Shown: positions 41,338 to 50,178, numbered from the stretch's first letter. The stretch is DNA of 64,000 nt from Actinophytocola gossypii (GCF_025165815.1 NZ_JAFFZE010000006.1:620001-684000), one strand, 5' to 3'. The notes: generated by a model not told the origin, from the sequence alone. Numbers and translations: made by a program.

Positions 41338-42076
41338 GCCGGTCGATCTCGGCGAGTACGTGCCGGGTGTGCGGGGGTAGCTGGGCGCGAAGCTCGTCGG
41401 GCCAGTGCTCGTCGGCGTAGTGGCGCGTGCGGTAGAGGTCGCGGGCGTGGGCGAGCACGGCCCGGTGCTCGGCCGGGAGGCGAGCGATGGCCCAGTCCGC
41501 CGCGTCGTCCTTGGGCAGGATCTCGCCGGTGGCGAGGGTGGCCCAGACGCGGGCGAGGGTCAGCAGGACGTTGCGGGTGTCCCCGGCGAGGTCGGCTCGC
41601 AGGTCGGGGACACCCGCGACGGTCGCCCGCACGAGGTCGGCGTGCGGAACGGGATCGAGGACCTCGGCGGGTGGTGGACCGATGAGCGGATGGTTCCCGG
41701 CCAGCGCCGTCGTGATCAGCACGGCGAGGTCGGGCATGTGTTCCGGCTGGGGGAGCGTGCCGGCCTCGTACTCGTGGCGGAGCCACTCGCCGTAGAGGAA
41801 GTCCCCGGTCGGCGGGTACCGCCACGGCCGCACGTCGCCGTGGACGACGACCGTCAGCTCGACCGGACGGGCACCGTTACCGGAGACGGCGAGGAGCCCG
41901 TCGAGGAGCGAGCGCCGTCGGGGTACGTCGAGCCGCCGCCGGGAGACGACGAGGACGTCCAGGTCGCTCGCCGGTCGAAGCCCGCCGAGGACCGCGGAAC
42001 CATGCAGGTAGGCCCCGACGACCTCGGGACCGAGCACGTCACCGACGAGCCGCACGACGTCCCGGACCTGATCCAC
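41327..42076 (-). CDS. Aminoglycoside nucleotidyltransferase, AadA/ANT(9)-like
   Basis: A 249-residue protein with the nucleotidyltransferase motif [21 protein letters not shown] (GS and DxD metal aspartates) and an AadA-type C-terminal all-helical domain ([28 protein letters not shown]). Family members adenylylate spectinomycin and/or streptomycin. No mobile element flanks it, so it is probably an intrinsic chromosomal gene. Actual resistance is unproven. GTG 42076. Confidence 0.82.
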   Translation of the reverse strand: MDQVRDVVRLVGDVLGPEVVGAYLHGSAVLGGLRPASDLDVLVVSRRRLDVPRRRSLLDGLLAVSGNGARPVELTVVVHGDVRPWRYPPTGDFLYGEWLRHEYEAGTLPQPEHMPDLAVLITTALAGNHPLIGPPPAEVLDPVPHADLVRATVAGVPDLRADLAGDTRNVLLTLARVWATLATGEILPKDDAADWAIARLPAEHRAVLAHARDLYRTRHYADEHWPDELRAQLPPHTRHVLAEIDRLSG

Positions 42077-42155
42077 GATCCGGAGTATCGCCGATCGGCG
42101 CGCGGCAGGTGTCCGCGGCCGACACCCGGTGTCGCCGGTCGGCGGGCGGCCGATG

Positions 42156-42944
42156 TCAGCGGCGGACCGCGGTGACGGCCACGGTGGTGAAGCGCGTGGT
42201 GAAGCCGCCGCCCAGGGCGTCGATGGCGGCGCCGACGTCGGTCAGCACCTCCGCGACCTGATCCGGCTGGAGTCGGGTGAGGGTGCCCTGGGTGGGGAGC
42301 AGGTCCAGCCATTCGGTCCGGGTGTAGTGCCGCTCCCAGTCGAACCGCGACTCTTCCGGGGGGTGGAAGCCGCCCGCCTCCCGGATACCGTCGGCCGCCA
42401 TGACGAGCATCGGGCCGTAGTTGTTCCCGCCCTGCCGCGGAAGGGTGAACGGCGAGTCGGGCACGACCCGCTGGTAGGCCGCGGCGAAGGCGGCGTTGAC
42501 CTCGGCCGGCGGGTCGAACACGTGCCAGAACGCGGCCAACACGCCGTTCGGCGCCAGCACGCTCGCGGCCTTGGTGACGCCGGCGGTCGGGTCGACCCAG
42601 TGCCAGGCCTGGCCGGCGACGACGGCGTCGAACTCGCGGCCGGCGGGGTCCCAGGCCTCGAAGGTCGCCACCTCGACCTCGGTTCCGTGATGCCGCGCGA
42701 AGTCGGCCATGCGCCGGTCGGGCTCGACGCCCAGGACGGTGCACCCGGCGGCGTGGAACTGGCGGGCGGCGATCCCGGTGCCGCAGCCGACGTCGAGGAC
42801 GCGGGGGCCGGGAGCGGCGCTGATGATCTGCTTCACCAGCGGGTCCGGGTAGGCGGGCCGGGCGCGGTCGTACCGGTCGGTGTCGGTGCCGAAGGACTCG
42901 GCGACCTGCCGGTGCTGGTGTGGTTGCGGCGGTAGAGTGGGCAT
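42156..42944 (-). CDS. SAM-dependent class I methyltransferase
   Basis: A 262-residue methyltransferase with motif I VLDVGCGTGIAARQF, GVEPDRRM after strand 2 and GQAWHWVD (motif IV region), resembling the Methyltransf_11/SmtA-like group that acts on small molecules. It starts at ATG 42944, inside an operator palindrome, with a TATGGT box 6 bases upstream. It is divergent from a TetR regulator that probably represses it. The substrate is unknown. Confidence 0.85.
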   Translation of the reverse strand: MPTLPPQPHQHRQVAESFGTDTDRYDRARPAYPDPLVKQIISAAPGPRVLDVGCGTGIAARQFHAAGCTVLGVEPDRRMADFARHHGTEVEVATFEAWDPAGREFDAVVAGQAWHWVDPTAGVTKAASVLAPNGVLAAFWHVFDPPAEVNAAFAAAYQRVVPDSPFTLPRQGGNNYGPMLVMAADGIREAGGFHPPEESRFDWERHYTRTEWLDLLPTQGTLTRLQPDQVAEVLTDVGAAIDALGGGFTTRFTTVAVTAVRR

Positions 42945-42971
42945 GTGCCCACCATAATGGGCAAGTGCCCA
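42937..42971. promoter_or_regulatory. Double palindromic operator between methyltransferase and TetR genes
   Basis: GTGGGC-ATGT-GCCCAC (42937-42952) and TGGGC-AAGT-GCCCA (42958-42971) are two copies of TGGGCA(T/A)GTGCCCA with centres 20 bases apart, about two helical turns. The first covers the methyltransferase start codon and transcription start, the second sits 21 bases before the TetR start. This is a strong candidate TetR autoregulatory operator. Confidence 0.7.
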
Positions 42972-42991
42972 CTTGTCCCAGGAGGCCCGTC

Positions 42992-43588
42992 TTGCCGACC
43001 GGAGTGCAGCTGCGTGACGTGCGCGGACAGCTGTTCGACGCCGCCGAACGAATCCTGCTCCGGGACGGCCCGAGCGCACTGACCAGCCGAGCGGTCACCG
43101 ACGAGGCCGGGTGCGCCAAGGGCGTCCTCCACCGGCACTTCGACGACTTCGACGCGTTCCTCGCCGAGTTCGTACTCGACCGAGCGCACCGCGTGGACGC
43201 CCAGACGTCCGCCCTGTGCGAGGCGGCCGGCACCGGCACGGTCACCGGCAACCTCGCCGACGCGCTCACCGCCCTGTTCCGTTCGGTCGCGGTGGCCGTC
43301 GTCCCCCTGGTGACCTTCCGCGACGGCCTGCGGAACCGCCTCCGCGAGACCTGGCCCGCCGGCATCCCCGTCCTCACCGAGGCGGTGACCATGGTCGCCG
43401 CCTACCTCGCCGCCGAGCGCGCCCGCGGCCGAATCACCCCCGAAGCCGAGGTCGACGGCCTGGCCCCCATGCTGATCGGCACCGCCCACCTCCTGTTCGG
43501 CGACCGCCGAACCCCACCCGACGACGCCACCGTCCACGAGATGGTCACCACGGTCATCGGCGGTGCCGTCCGCGAACCGAGGGACTGA
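42992..43588 (+). CDS. TetR-family regulator
   Basis: A 198-residue repressor. The HTH domain reads LFDAAERILLRDGPSALTSRAV then TDEAGCAKGVLHRHFDDFDAFL, followed by a ligand-binding helical domain. TTG 42992 is chosen as start because a full AGGAGG (42980-42985) lies 6 bases upstream and the homologous region begins there; no ATG/GTG fits better. It is divergent from the methyltransferase with two operator copies between. Confidence 0.87.
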   Translation: MPTGVQLRDVRGQLFDAAERILLRDGPSALTSRAVTDEAGCAKGVLHRHFDDFDAFLAEFVLDRAHRVDAQTSALCEAAGTGTVTGNLADALTALFRSVAVAVVPLVTFRDGLRNRLRETWPAGIPVLTEAVTMVAAYLAAERARGRITPEAEVDGLAPMLIGTAHLLFGDRRTPPDDATVHEMVTTVIGGAVREPRD

Positions 43589-43601
43589 GCGCGGCTGGTT
43601 G

Positions 43602-43952
43602 TCAGTCGCGGCCCGGGGCCGTGGCCCACCGGTGGGCGAGACGGCGGCAGGCCTGGACGAGCTCCGGTGGGTGCAGGTCGGTGAGGTCGGTGTCGAAGGT
43701 GTGGGTCTCGCCGTCGGGGGTGAGCCGGTAGGCCGTGCGGTCCGGGCCGCGCGCCTCCTCGTCCTCCTCCGCCGGGACCTCCTCGAGCAGCTCCTCGGCG
43801 GCCATCTTCTTCAGCGCGTGGTAGATCGACCCGGGCGCGACGTTGGCCCACTTGTCCGCCGACCAGCTCAGCAGCTCGCGCCGCACCTGGTAGCCGTGTG
43901 CCCGGCCGTACATCCGCACGACCCCCAGCACCAGCAGCCGCGTCGCCGACAC
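43602..43952 (-). CDS. PadR-family regulator
   Basis: A 116-residue winged-helix protein of the short PadR type: LLVLGVVRMYGRAHGYQVRREL, PGSIYHALKKMAAEELLEEV and the wing RTAYRLTPDGE. An acidic patch (PAEEDEEARGPD) lies before the wing. It is convergent with the TetR gene (13 bases apart) and divergent from metG. The target is unknown. Confidence 0.85.
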   Translation of the reverse strand: MSATRLLVLGVVRMYGRAHGYQVRRELLSWSADKWANVAPGSIYHALKKMAAEELLEEVPAEEDEEARGPDRTAYRLTPDGETHTFDTDLTDLHPPELVQACRRLAHRWATAPGRD

Positions 43953-44016
43953 CGGGCCTCCCTCAGCGCAATACTCGATTCTCCCGCCCGAAGGCTCCTC
44001 CGTAGGCTAGGCCGAC

Positions 44017-45810
44017 ATGAGCATCCCCGTGTTGACCGCGGTGGCCTGGCCCTATGCCAACGGCCCCCGCCACATCGGCCACGTGTCCGGTATCGGCGTC
44101 CCCTCCGACGTGTTCTCCCGGTACATGCGCATGGCGGGCAACCGGGTGCTGATGGTGTCGGGCAGCGACGAGCACGGCACCCCGATCCTGGTGCAGGCCG
44201 ACAAGGAGGGCCTGACGCCGCAGCAGACCGCGGACAAGTACCACAAGGTCATCGCCGAGGACATGCGCGGCCTCGGGGTCACCTACGACCTCTACACCCG
44301 CACCACGACCGGCAACCACGCCGAGGTCGTCCAGCAGATCTTCCTGGCCCTGCACCGCAACGGCTACATCCAGCCGCGCACCACCACCGGCGCGGTCAGC
44401 CCGTCGACCGGCCGCACGCTGCCCGACCGCTACATCGAGGGCACCTGCCCGATCTGCGGGTACGACGGCGCCCGGGGCGACCAGTGCGACAACTGCGGCA
44501 ACCAGCTCGACGCCGCCGACCTGAAGAACCCGGTGTCCCGGATCAACGGCGAGGTCCCGAAGTTCGTCGAGACCGAGCACCTGTTCCTCGACCTGCCTGC
44601 GTTCACCCGGACGCTGGGAACGTGGCTGTCGACCAAGACCGACTGGCGACCCAACGTCCTCAACTTCACCCGCAACCTGGTCGAGGACATGCGGCCCCGG
44701 CCGATCACCCGCGACCTGGACTGGGGCGTGCGGATCCCGCTGGACGGCTGGCGCGACGAGCCGCTCAAGCGGTTCTACGTGTGGTTCGACGCGGTCATCG
44801 GCTACTTCTCGGCCAGCGTCGAGTGGGCCCGCCGGTCGGGTGACAAGGACGCCTGGCAGCAGTGGTGGAACGACCCGGACGCGCAGGCCGTGTACTTCAT
44901 GGGCAAGGACAACATCACCTTCCACGCCCAGATCTGGCCCGCGCTGCTGCTCGGCCACAACGGCGCCGGCGACCGGGGCGGCGAGCCGGGTCCGTACGGG
45001 ACGCTGAACCTGCCGAGTGAGATCGCCTCCAGCGAGTTCCTGACGATGAGCGGGTCGAAGTTCTCCACGTCCCGCGGCACGGTGATCTACCTGGGCGACT
45101 TCCTGCGCGAGTTCGGGCCGGACACGCTGCGGTACTTCATCTCCTCGGCCGGGCCGGAGACCCAGGACGTCGACTTCACCTGGGAGGAGTTCGTCCGCCG
45201 GATCAACTTCGAGCTGGCGAACGAGTGGGGCAACCTGGTCAACCGCGCGGTGTCGATGGCGCACAAGAACGTGGGCGCGGTGCCGAAGCCGGTCGCGCCG
45301 ACCGACGCCGACGAGGACCTCAAGCGGCTGGCCAGGGACGCGTTCGGCACGGTCGGCGAGCACCTGTCGCGGTCGCGGTTCCGGGCCGGGATCAGCGAGG
45401 CGATGCGGGTGGTCGGCGCGGCGAACAAGTACATCTCCGACCAGGAGCCGTGGAAGCGCAAGGACGACCCGGACCGGCGGGACACGATCCTGCACACCGC
45501 GCTGCAGGTGGTGCGGGACGCGAACACGCTGCTGACGCCGTTCCTGCCGCACAGCGCGCAGAAGGTGCACGAGGCGCTCGGCGGGACGGGTGTGTGGGCG
45601 TCCCAGCCGGAGCTGCGGGAGGTCGACGACCTGGACGTCGCCGGCAAGGTCAACCCGATCCTGACCGGTGACTACGCCGCGGAGCAGGCGAAGTGGGAGT
45701 CGACGCCGATCGAGGTCGGGCGGCCGCTGGCGAAGCCGACCCCGCTGTTCGCCAAGCTCGACCCGAAGCTCGCCGAGACCGGCCCGGAGTGGGCCCCGAT
45801 CGAACCGTGA
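44017..45810 (+). CDS. metG: Methionyl-tRNA synthetase
   Basis: A 597-residue class I synthetase. HIGH appears as PRHIGHVSG; the zinc knuckle is [20 protein letters not shown]; the KMSKS loop is the divergent [10 protein letters not shown] seen in one actinobacterial MetRS branch. WEFV.R.N.ELAN.WGNLVNR starts the anticodon-binding domain. There is no C-terminal tRNA-binding (EMAP-like) domain. It opens the syntenic metG-tatD-rpfB-rsmA-ispE block. A TAGGCT box is 8 bases before ATG. Confidence 0.96.
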   Translation: MSIPVLTAVAWPYANGPRHIGHVSGIGVPSDVFSRYMRMAGNRVLMVSGSDEHGTPILVQADKEGLTPQQTADKYHKVIAEDMRGLGVTYDLYTRTTTGNHAEVVQQIFLALHRNGYIQPRTTTGAVSPSTGRTLPDRYIEGTCPICGYDGARGDQCDNCGNQLDAADLKNPVSRINGEVPKFVETEHLFLDLPAFTRTLGTWLSTKTDWRPNVLNFTRNLVEDMRPRPITRDLDWGVRIPLDGWRDEPLKRFYVWFDAVIGYFSASVEWARRSGDKDAWQQWWNDPDAQAVYFMGKDNITFHAQIWPALLLGHNGAGDRGGEPGPYGTLNLPSEIASSEFLTMSGSKFSTSRGTVIYLGDFLREFGPDTLRYFISSAGPETQDVDFTWEEFVRRINFELANEWGNLVNRAVSMAHKNVGAVPKPVAPTDADEDLKRLARDAFGTVGEHLSRSRFRAGISEAMRVVGAANKYISDQEPWKRKDDPDRRDTILHTALQVVRDANTLLTPFLPHSAQKVHEALGGTGVWASQPELREVDDLDVAGKVNPILTGDYAAEQAKWESTPIEVGRPLAKPTPLFAKLDPKLAETGPEWAPIEP

Positions 45811-45918
45811 GCGTACGACTCGCCGGACGGGAGCGTACGACTCGCGGGACGGGAAGGTACGACTCGCGGGACGGGAGCGTACGACTCGCGGGACGGGAAG
45901 GTGGGGCTCGCGGAGTGA
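45809..45918 (+). repeat. Five tandem copies of a 22-bp GC-rich repeat
   Basis: Units begin at 45809, 45831, 45853, 45875 and 45897. The core is GTACGACTCGCGGGACGG with alternating GAGC and GAAG prefixes; units 2 and 4 are identical and the last has degenerated. The array starts within the metG stop codon and runs into the tatD start region. It contains the palindrome CGTACG. It looks like an intergenic repeat family; without unique spacers it is not a CRISPR. Confidence 0.85.
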
Positions 45919-46769
45919 GTGAGCGGAGGACACCGCCGCCGCTGCCGGAGGCGTTGCCGGTGCCGATCGTGGACGCGCACACGCATCTGGACGCGTGTGG
46001 GGCGAAGGACGCGGCCGATGTGACGGCGATGGTGGACCGGGCGGCGAGCGTGGGTGTGGCTCGGGTGGTGACGGTCGCGGACGACCTCGCGGCGGCTCGG
46101 TGGGCGGCTGAGGCGGCGACGTGGGACGAGCGGGTGTTCGCGGCCGTCGCGGTGCATCCGACGCGGACGGCGGCGTTCTCGGCGACCGATCGGGGCGAGG
46201 TCGAGGCGTTGGCGGGGCGGCCCCGGGTGGTGGCGGTGGGGGAGACCGGGCTCGACTACTACTGGGACTACTCGCCGCCCGCCGCGCAGCAGGAGGCGTT
46301 CCGGTGGCACATCGACCTGGCCAAGCGGCTCGGCAAGCCGTTGATGATCCACGACCGGGACGCGCACGAGGACATCTGGCGGATCCTGGAGGAGGAGGGT
46401 CCGCCGGAGACCGTGGTGTTCCACTGCTTCTCCGGGGACGCGGAGTTCGCCCGGCGCTGTGTGGATCGCGGGTACGTGCTGTCGTTGGCCGGAACCGTGA
46501 CCTTCCGCAACGCGCGGGCGCTCCGGGAGGCCGCGGTTCATATTCCCACTTACCAGTTGTTGGTGGAGACCGACGCGCCCTTCCTCACCCCGCACCCGTT
46601 CCGCGGCCGGCCGGGCGAGCCGTACTGCGCGGCGTACACGATCCGCGACCTTGCGCAGCTCAGAGGGGCGGACGTGGCGGAGTTGGCGGCCGCCGTCGCG
46701 GCCAACGCGCAGCTGGTGTTCGGCCTACCGGACGCTACTGCCGGTGAGATCAGTGGTCGCGGCGCGTGA
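45915..46769 (+). CDS. tatD: TatD-family metal-dependent deoxyribonuclease
   Basis: A 284-residue TIM-barrel hydrolase. Metal ligands appear in VDAHTHLD, AVGETGLDYYWD, MIHDRDAHEDIW, VFHCFSGD and LLVETDAPFL. It is a 3'-5' exonuclease involved in DNA fragment degradation and repair. GTG 45915 is the nearest in-frame start before the conserved core and sits in the last unit of the 22-bp repeat array. Its ribosome site is poor, so the true start is less certain than the identity. Confidence 0.9.
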   Translation: MSERRTPPPLPEALPVPIVDAHTHLDACGAKDAADVTAMVDRAASVGVARVVTVADDLAAARWAAEAATWDERVFAAVAVHPTRTAAFSATDRGEVEALAGRPRVVAVGETGLDYYWDYSPPAAQQEAFRWHIDLAKRLGKPLMIHDRDAHEDIWRILEEEGPPETVVFHCFSGDAEFARRCVDRGYVLSLAGTVTFRNARALREAAVHIPTYQLLVETDAPFLTPHPFRGRPGEPYCAAYTIRDLAQLRGADVAELAAAVAANAQLVFGLPDATAGEISGRGA

Positions 46770-46811
46770 GTATTGGGATGAATGAGCGACCCGCGCTACT
46801 CCGTTCGTGGA

Positions 46812-46825
46812 GTGACCAGAGTCAC
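46812..46825. promoter_or_regulatory. Crp/GlxR-like site upstream of rpfB
   Basis: GTGA-CCAGAG-TCAC matches the symmetric GTGA-N6-TCAC core of actinobacterial Crp/GlxR operators. It ends 17 bases before the -35 of the predicted rpfB promoter, a typical activator position. Confidence 0.55.
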
Positions 46826-46842
46826 GAGATGCGTCCAGGTGT

Positions 46843-46871
46843 TTGCGCAACCTGTCCGTCGCCGTTACTGT
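46843..46871 (+). promoter_or_regulatory. Candidate rpfB promoter
   Basis: TTGCGC (46843-46848) and TACTGT (46866-46871) with a 17-base spacer. The transcript would have a leader of about 90 bases, ending in CTGGAGG 12 bases before GTG 46967. No known riboswitch is recognised in the leader. Confidence 0.4.
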
Positions 46872-46966
46872 CCCGTGACCGTAGCTGAGACGAGGCGGTC
46901 TCGGGGCACCCGGAAGACGCGGTTGTCGGGGTACTCCCTGGCCTTTCTCTGGAGGTAACGACCACT

Positions 46967-48532
46967 GTGAGCGGACACAGATCCGGCGACTTCGACGGTT
47001 CCGGCTTCGCCGACACCGACTGGTTCACCCCGGTGGACTCGCCGGCCAACACCGCGACCGCGGTCCTGGACACGGACACGAGCGCGGACTTTCGCGCCTG
47101 GCGTGCCGAGTTCCCCGACTTCTACGACGAGGCCAGCCCGGCGTACGGGCAGCTCCCCGACGCGGACGTCAACGCCTACTCCGGTGACCTCGCCATCACC
47201 CCGAGCGACGTCCGCGTGGCCCTCGGCCCGCAGGCCGACGAGCTCATGGCCGTGGCCAACGTCGACGTCGACGAGCTCATCCGGCTGATCAACGCCGAGA
47301 CCACCGTCCTCCCGGTCATCCCGGACGACCTGTCCGAGATGCCCGGTGTGCCGCGGGTGCGGCGCCTCCCGGCCGAGGAGCCGGAGGAGGAGAGCCAGGG
47401 CCTCGCCACCGGCATCAAGCGGTGGAAGAAGAACGTCCTCAAGGCCACCCTCGCCTCGATCCTCGTCTCGATGATCGGCGGCGGCGCCGCGGCCATCGCG
47501 ATGAACAAGTCCGTCACGGTCGACATCGACGGCAAGTCCCACCAGGTCAACACCTACGCCGACACCGTCGGCGAGGTGCTGGAGGACGAGGGCCTGAACG
47601 TCGGCTCGCACGACGCGCTGTCCCCGTCGCCCGCCGCGAGCATCAACGACGGCGGCACGATCGTGCTGCAGCGCGGCCGCCAGCTCCAGCTGACCATCGA
47701 CGGCGAGCAGCGCGACCACTGGGTGCGCGCGACGACCGTCGAGGACGCCCTCAAGGCCGTCAACGTCTCCGCCGACGGCGCCTGGATGTCCCACGACATG
47801 GGCGCGGCGGTGCCGCTCAACGGCCTGTCGATGGAGATCAAGACCCTCAAGAACATCACCCTGTTCGACGGCGGCAAGAAGCCGGTGCCGATGCAGACCA
47901 CGGCGGTCACCGTCGACGAGCTCCTGGCCGAGCTGAACCTCAAGCTGGGCAAGGACGACAAGATCACCCCCGGCAACGCCATGAAGGTCACCGACGGCTC
48001 CGAGGTGCGGATCACCCGCAACGGCGTCACGGTGGTCAACAAGACCGAGAAGGTCGAGCCGCCGGAGCAGATCGTCGAGGACCCGAACGCCGACGAGGGC
48101 ACCGAGGTCGTGCTCGACCCGGGTGTCGCGGGCGAGCGGATCGCCACCTACCGGGTCACGATGAAGAACGGCGAGGTGATCTCCCGCGAGGAGATCGGCT
48201 CCAAGATCACCAAGAAGCCGAAGCCGAGGGTCGTGCGGGTCGGCACCAAGGAGCCCCCGGTCCCGGAGATCTCCGACGGCGAGGTCTGGGACGCGCTGGC
48301 GCAGTGCGAGTCCGGCGGCGACTGGTCGATCAACACCGGCAACGGCTACTCCGGCGGCCTGCAGTTCCTGGACAGCACCTGGGACGCCTACGGCGGCGAG
48401 CAGTACGCGCCGTCCGCGTACCAGGCCACCCGCGAGGAGCAGATCGCGATCGCGACCAAGGTCCGGGACGCGCGCGGCGGCGGATACGGCGCCTGGCCGC
48501 ACTGCTCGCAGCAGCTGGGCCTGCCCCAGTAG
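46967..48532 (+). CDS. rpfB: Resuscitation-promoting factor RpfB
   Basis: A 521-residue membrane-anchored muralytic enzyme. An unusually long cytoplasmic N-terminus (about 150 residues, acidic) precedes one transmembrane span (about 157-178), three DUF348 repeats (VTVDIDGKSHQVNTYADTVGEVL and two more), a G5 domain and the C-terminal Rpf lysozyme-like domain. The catalytic Glu448 lies in WDALAQCESGGDWSINTGNGYSGG by position 48290-48355. It cleaves peptidoglycan and stimulates exit from dormancy. A Crp-like site and promoter lie upstream. Confidence 0.94.
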   Translation: MSGHRSGDFDGSGFADTDWFTPVDSPANTATAVLDTDTSADFRAWRAEFPDFYDEASPAYGQLPDADVNAYSGDLAITPSDVRVALGPQADELMAVANVDVDELIRLINAETTVLPVIPDDLSEMPGVPRVRRLPAEEPEEESQGLATGIKRWKKNVLKATLASILVSMIGGGAAAIAMNKSVTVDIDGKSHQVNTYADTVGEVLEDEGLNVGSHDALSPSPAASINDGGTIVLQRGRQLQLTIDGEQRDHWVRATTVEDALKAVNVSADGAWMSHDMGAAVPLNGLSMEIKTLKNITLFDGGKKPVPMQTTAVTVDELLAELNLKLGKDDKITPGNAMKVTDGSEVRITRNGVTVVNKTEKVEPPEQIVEDPNADEGTEVVLDPGVAGERIATYRVTMKNGEVISREEIGSKITKKPKPRVVRVGTKEPPVPEISDGEVWDALAQCESGGDWSINTGNGYSGGLQFLDSTWDAYGGEQYAPSAYQATREEQIAIATKVRDARGGGYGAWPHCSQQLGLPQ

Positions 48533-48538
48533 CCGGAC

Positions 48539-49054
48539 GTGGTCCGGGACGCCACGGCGAGCGACGCCGAGGCGTGCGCCGCGATCTACGCCCCGTACGT
48601 CACCGACACGGCGGTCACGTTCGAGACCGAGCCGCCGACCGTCGCCCGGATGGCCGAGCGGATCGCGGCCGCGACCGCCACGCACGCCTGGGTGGTGCTC
48701 GAAGACGGCCGCCGGGTCGTCGGCTACGCCTACGGCGGCCCGTTCAAGGACCGCGCGGCCTACCGCTGGGCCTGCGAGGTCAGCGTCTACATCGAACGCG
48801 GCAGGCGGCGCACGGGTGCCGGCCGCGCCCTCTACGGCGCGCTCCTCGACCGGCTCGCCGCGCGCGGGTTCCGCACCGCGGCGGCCGGCATGACGCTCCC
48901 GAACGACGCCAGTGTCGGCCTGCACCGGGCGATGGGCTTCGAGCCCGTCGGCACCTACCGGCGGATCGGCTGGAAGCACGGCGCCTGGCACGACGTGGCC
49001 TGGGTGCAGCGCACGCTCGTGGCCGCCGACGACCCGCCCGAGGAGCCCCAATAG
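48539..49054 (+). CDS. GNAT acetyltransferase of the phosphinothricin/methionine-sulfoximine type
   Basis: A 171-residue acetyltransferase. IYAPYVTDTAVTFETEPPT is the conserved N-terminal substrate region of PAT/Bar and MSX acetyltransferases, and RRRTGAGRALYGALLDRL is the acetyl-CoA pyrophosphate loop. GTG 48539 is 6 bases after the rpfB stop, so it may be co-transcribed. It is an insertion relative to the mycobacterial rpfB-ksgA order. Whether phosphinothricin is the substrate is unknown. Confidence 0.85.
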   Translation: MVRDATASDAEACAAIYAPYVTDTAVTFETEPPTVARMAERIAAATATHAWVVLEDGRRVVGYAYGGPFKDRAAYRWACEVSVYIERGRRRTGAGRALYGALLDRLAARGFRTAAAGMTLPNDASVGLHRAMGFEPVGTYRRIGWKHGAWHDVAWVQRTLVAADDPPEEPQ

Positions 49055-49057
49055 GCT
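49052..49057 (+). promoter_or_regulatory. TAGGCT -10 box 6 bases before rsmA GTG
   Basis: The hexamer includes the TAG stop codon of the acetyltransferase gene. CGTTCG then separates it from GTG 49064. Leaderless arrangement without a ribosome site. Confidence 0.45.
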
Positions 49058-49063
49058 CGTTCG

Positions 49064-49900
49064 GTGCGCAGTGACTTGCTCGGGCCGGCCGACGTGCGGC
49101 GGCTCGCCGGTGAGCTGGGGCTGCGGCCGACCAAGCGGCTGGGCCAGAACTTCGTGCACGACCCCAACACCGTGCGCCGCATCGTCACCGCAGCCGGCCT
49201 GACCGACGACGACGTGGTGGTCGAGGTCGGGCCGGGACTCGGGTCGCTCACCCTCGCCCTGCTGCCCGCCTGCGCCCGCGTGCTGGCCGTCGAGGTCGAC
49301 CCGGTGCTCGCCGCCCGGCTGCCCGCGACCGTCGCCGACCGCGCCCCCGGCCTGGCCGACCGGCTCGACGTGGTCGAGGGCGACGCCCTGCGGGTCACCC
49401 TGGACACCGCACCGACGAGCCTGGTCGCCAACCTGCCCTACAACGTCTCCGTGCCGGTGGTGCTGCACCTGCTGGCCACCCTGCCGTCCCTGCGCAGCGC
49501 CCTGGTGATGGTGCAGGCCGAGGTCGCCGACCGGATGGCCGCGGGCCCGGGTTCCCGCGTCTACGGCGTGCCCAGCGTCAAGATCGCCTGGTACGCGGAC
49601 GCGCGCCGGGTCGCTACCGTCCCGCGCTCGGTGTTCTGGCCGGTGCCCAACGTCGACTCCGCGCTGGTCCGGCTGACCCGCCGCGAACCCCCGCCCGGCG
49701 ACCGGGACGCCGTGTTCGGGCTCGTCGACGCCGCGTTCGCGCAGCGGCGCAAGACGCTGCGGGCGGCCCTGGCCGGCTGGGCCGGGTCCGCGGCGCGGGC
49801 GGGCGGGCTGCTGGAGCGTGCCGGGGTCGACCCTGGCACGCGCGGCGAGCAGCTCTCGGTCGCGGACTTCGCGCGAGTGGCTAGCGCAACACTCGATTGA
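49064..49900 (+). CDS. rsmA: 16S rRNA N6,N6-dimethyladenosine transferase
   Basis: A 278-residue KsgA/Dim1 enzyme. [16 protein letters not shown], motif [23 protein letters not shown] and motif [17 protein letters not shown] are intact. It dimethylates the two adjacent adenines in helix 45 of 16S rRNA during small-subunit maturation. Its place after rpfB and before ispE matches mycobacterial gene order, apart from the SAM-riboswitch unit inserted downstream. Confidence 0.95.
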   Translation: MRSDLLGPADVRRLAGELGLRPTKRLGQNFVHDPNTVRRIVTAAGLTDDDVVVEVGPGLGSLTLALLPACARVLAVEVDPVLAARLPATVADRAPGLADRLDVVEGDALRVTLDTAPTSLVANLPYNVSVPVVLHLLATLPSLRSALVMVQAEVADRMAAGPGSRVYGVPSVKIAWYADARRVATVPRSVFWPVPNVDSALVRLTRREPPPGDRDAVFGLVDAAFAQRRKTLRAALAGWAGSAARAGGLLERAGVDPGTRGEQLSVADFARVASATLD

Positions 49901-49952
49901 CCCGTCAGGCAGTTGCGATCATCGCGGGTCGTCGGGTTGACTGGGGTAGGTA

Positions 49953-50038
49953 TCCATCCTGAGCGGCCGAGAGACCTGGCTCGTCGACGCCGCAGCAACC
50001 ACCCGTCGCGGGCAGGTGCTACCGCCAGGAGCGATGGA
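49953..50038 (+). ncRNA. SAM-I (S-box) riboswitch
   Basis: The closing stem P1 is TCCATC (49953-49958) with GATGGA (50033-50038). Inside are the S-box core elements in order: GAGCGGCCGAGAGACCTGGC, the CGCCGCAGCAACC segment, a variable hairpin ACCCG..CGGG, and AGGTGCTACCGCC. S-adenosylmethionine binding normally turns off methionine-related genes. The next features are a leader peptide, a strong hairpin and a MetN-like gene, consistent with sulfur control. Confidence 0.85.
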
Positions 50039-50050
50039 GGAGTGAGAGCC

Positions 50051-50125
50051 ATGGTCCTGCTCACGACCAGGCGAGTCATCGATCAGTGCCGGCGCACCGT
50101 CACGGGCTGTCGACTCAGCAGGTAA
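50051..50125 (+). CDS. 24-residue leader peptide downstream of the riboswitch
   Basis: The small ORF encodes a peptide beginning MVLLTTRRVIDQCRR and ending GCRLSR, with cysteine codons at positions 13 and 20. GGAGGAG about 8-14 bases upstream of ATG 50051 is an excellent ribosome site and overlaps the 3' strand of riboswitch P1. The LLTxRRxID..R......CR pattern resembles the actinobacterial putative leader peptides found before sulfur-metabolism genes. Ribosome stalling at Cys codons could couple cysteine supply to the downstream hairpin. Confidence 0.65.
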   Translation: MVLLTTRRVIDQCRRTVTGCRLSR

Positions 50126-50152
50126 CCCCGCCGAGTCCACCCGTCACCCCAA

Positions 50153-50178
50153 ACCTGCCCAGCGATCCCTGGGCAGGT
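50153..50178 (+). terminator. Perfect 10-bp stem-loop before the MetN-like gene
   Basis: ACCTGCCCAG (50153-50162) pairs with CTGGGCAGGT (50169-50178) around CGATCC. It lies 27 bases after the leader-peptide stop and 22 bases before GTG 50201, where an attenuator or ribosome-site sequestering hairpin would act. Confidence 0.6.

Noticed and set aside
43963-45933. 656-codon minus-strand frame opposite metG
   Set aside because: Antisense to an intact methionyl-tRNA synthetase; composition is biased Arg/Val/Gly with no motif.
46872-46966. Possible c-di-AMP (ydaO-type) riboswitch in the rpfB leader
   Set aside because: Such elements occur before some rpf genes, but I could not find the conserved ydaO core or stems here.
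46865-49468. 867-codon minus-strand frame opposite rpfB and the acetyltransferase
   Set aside because: Shadow of genes with complete domain signatures on the plus strand; no recognisable domain of its own.
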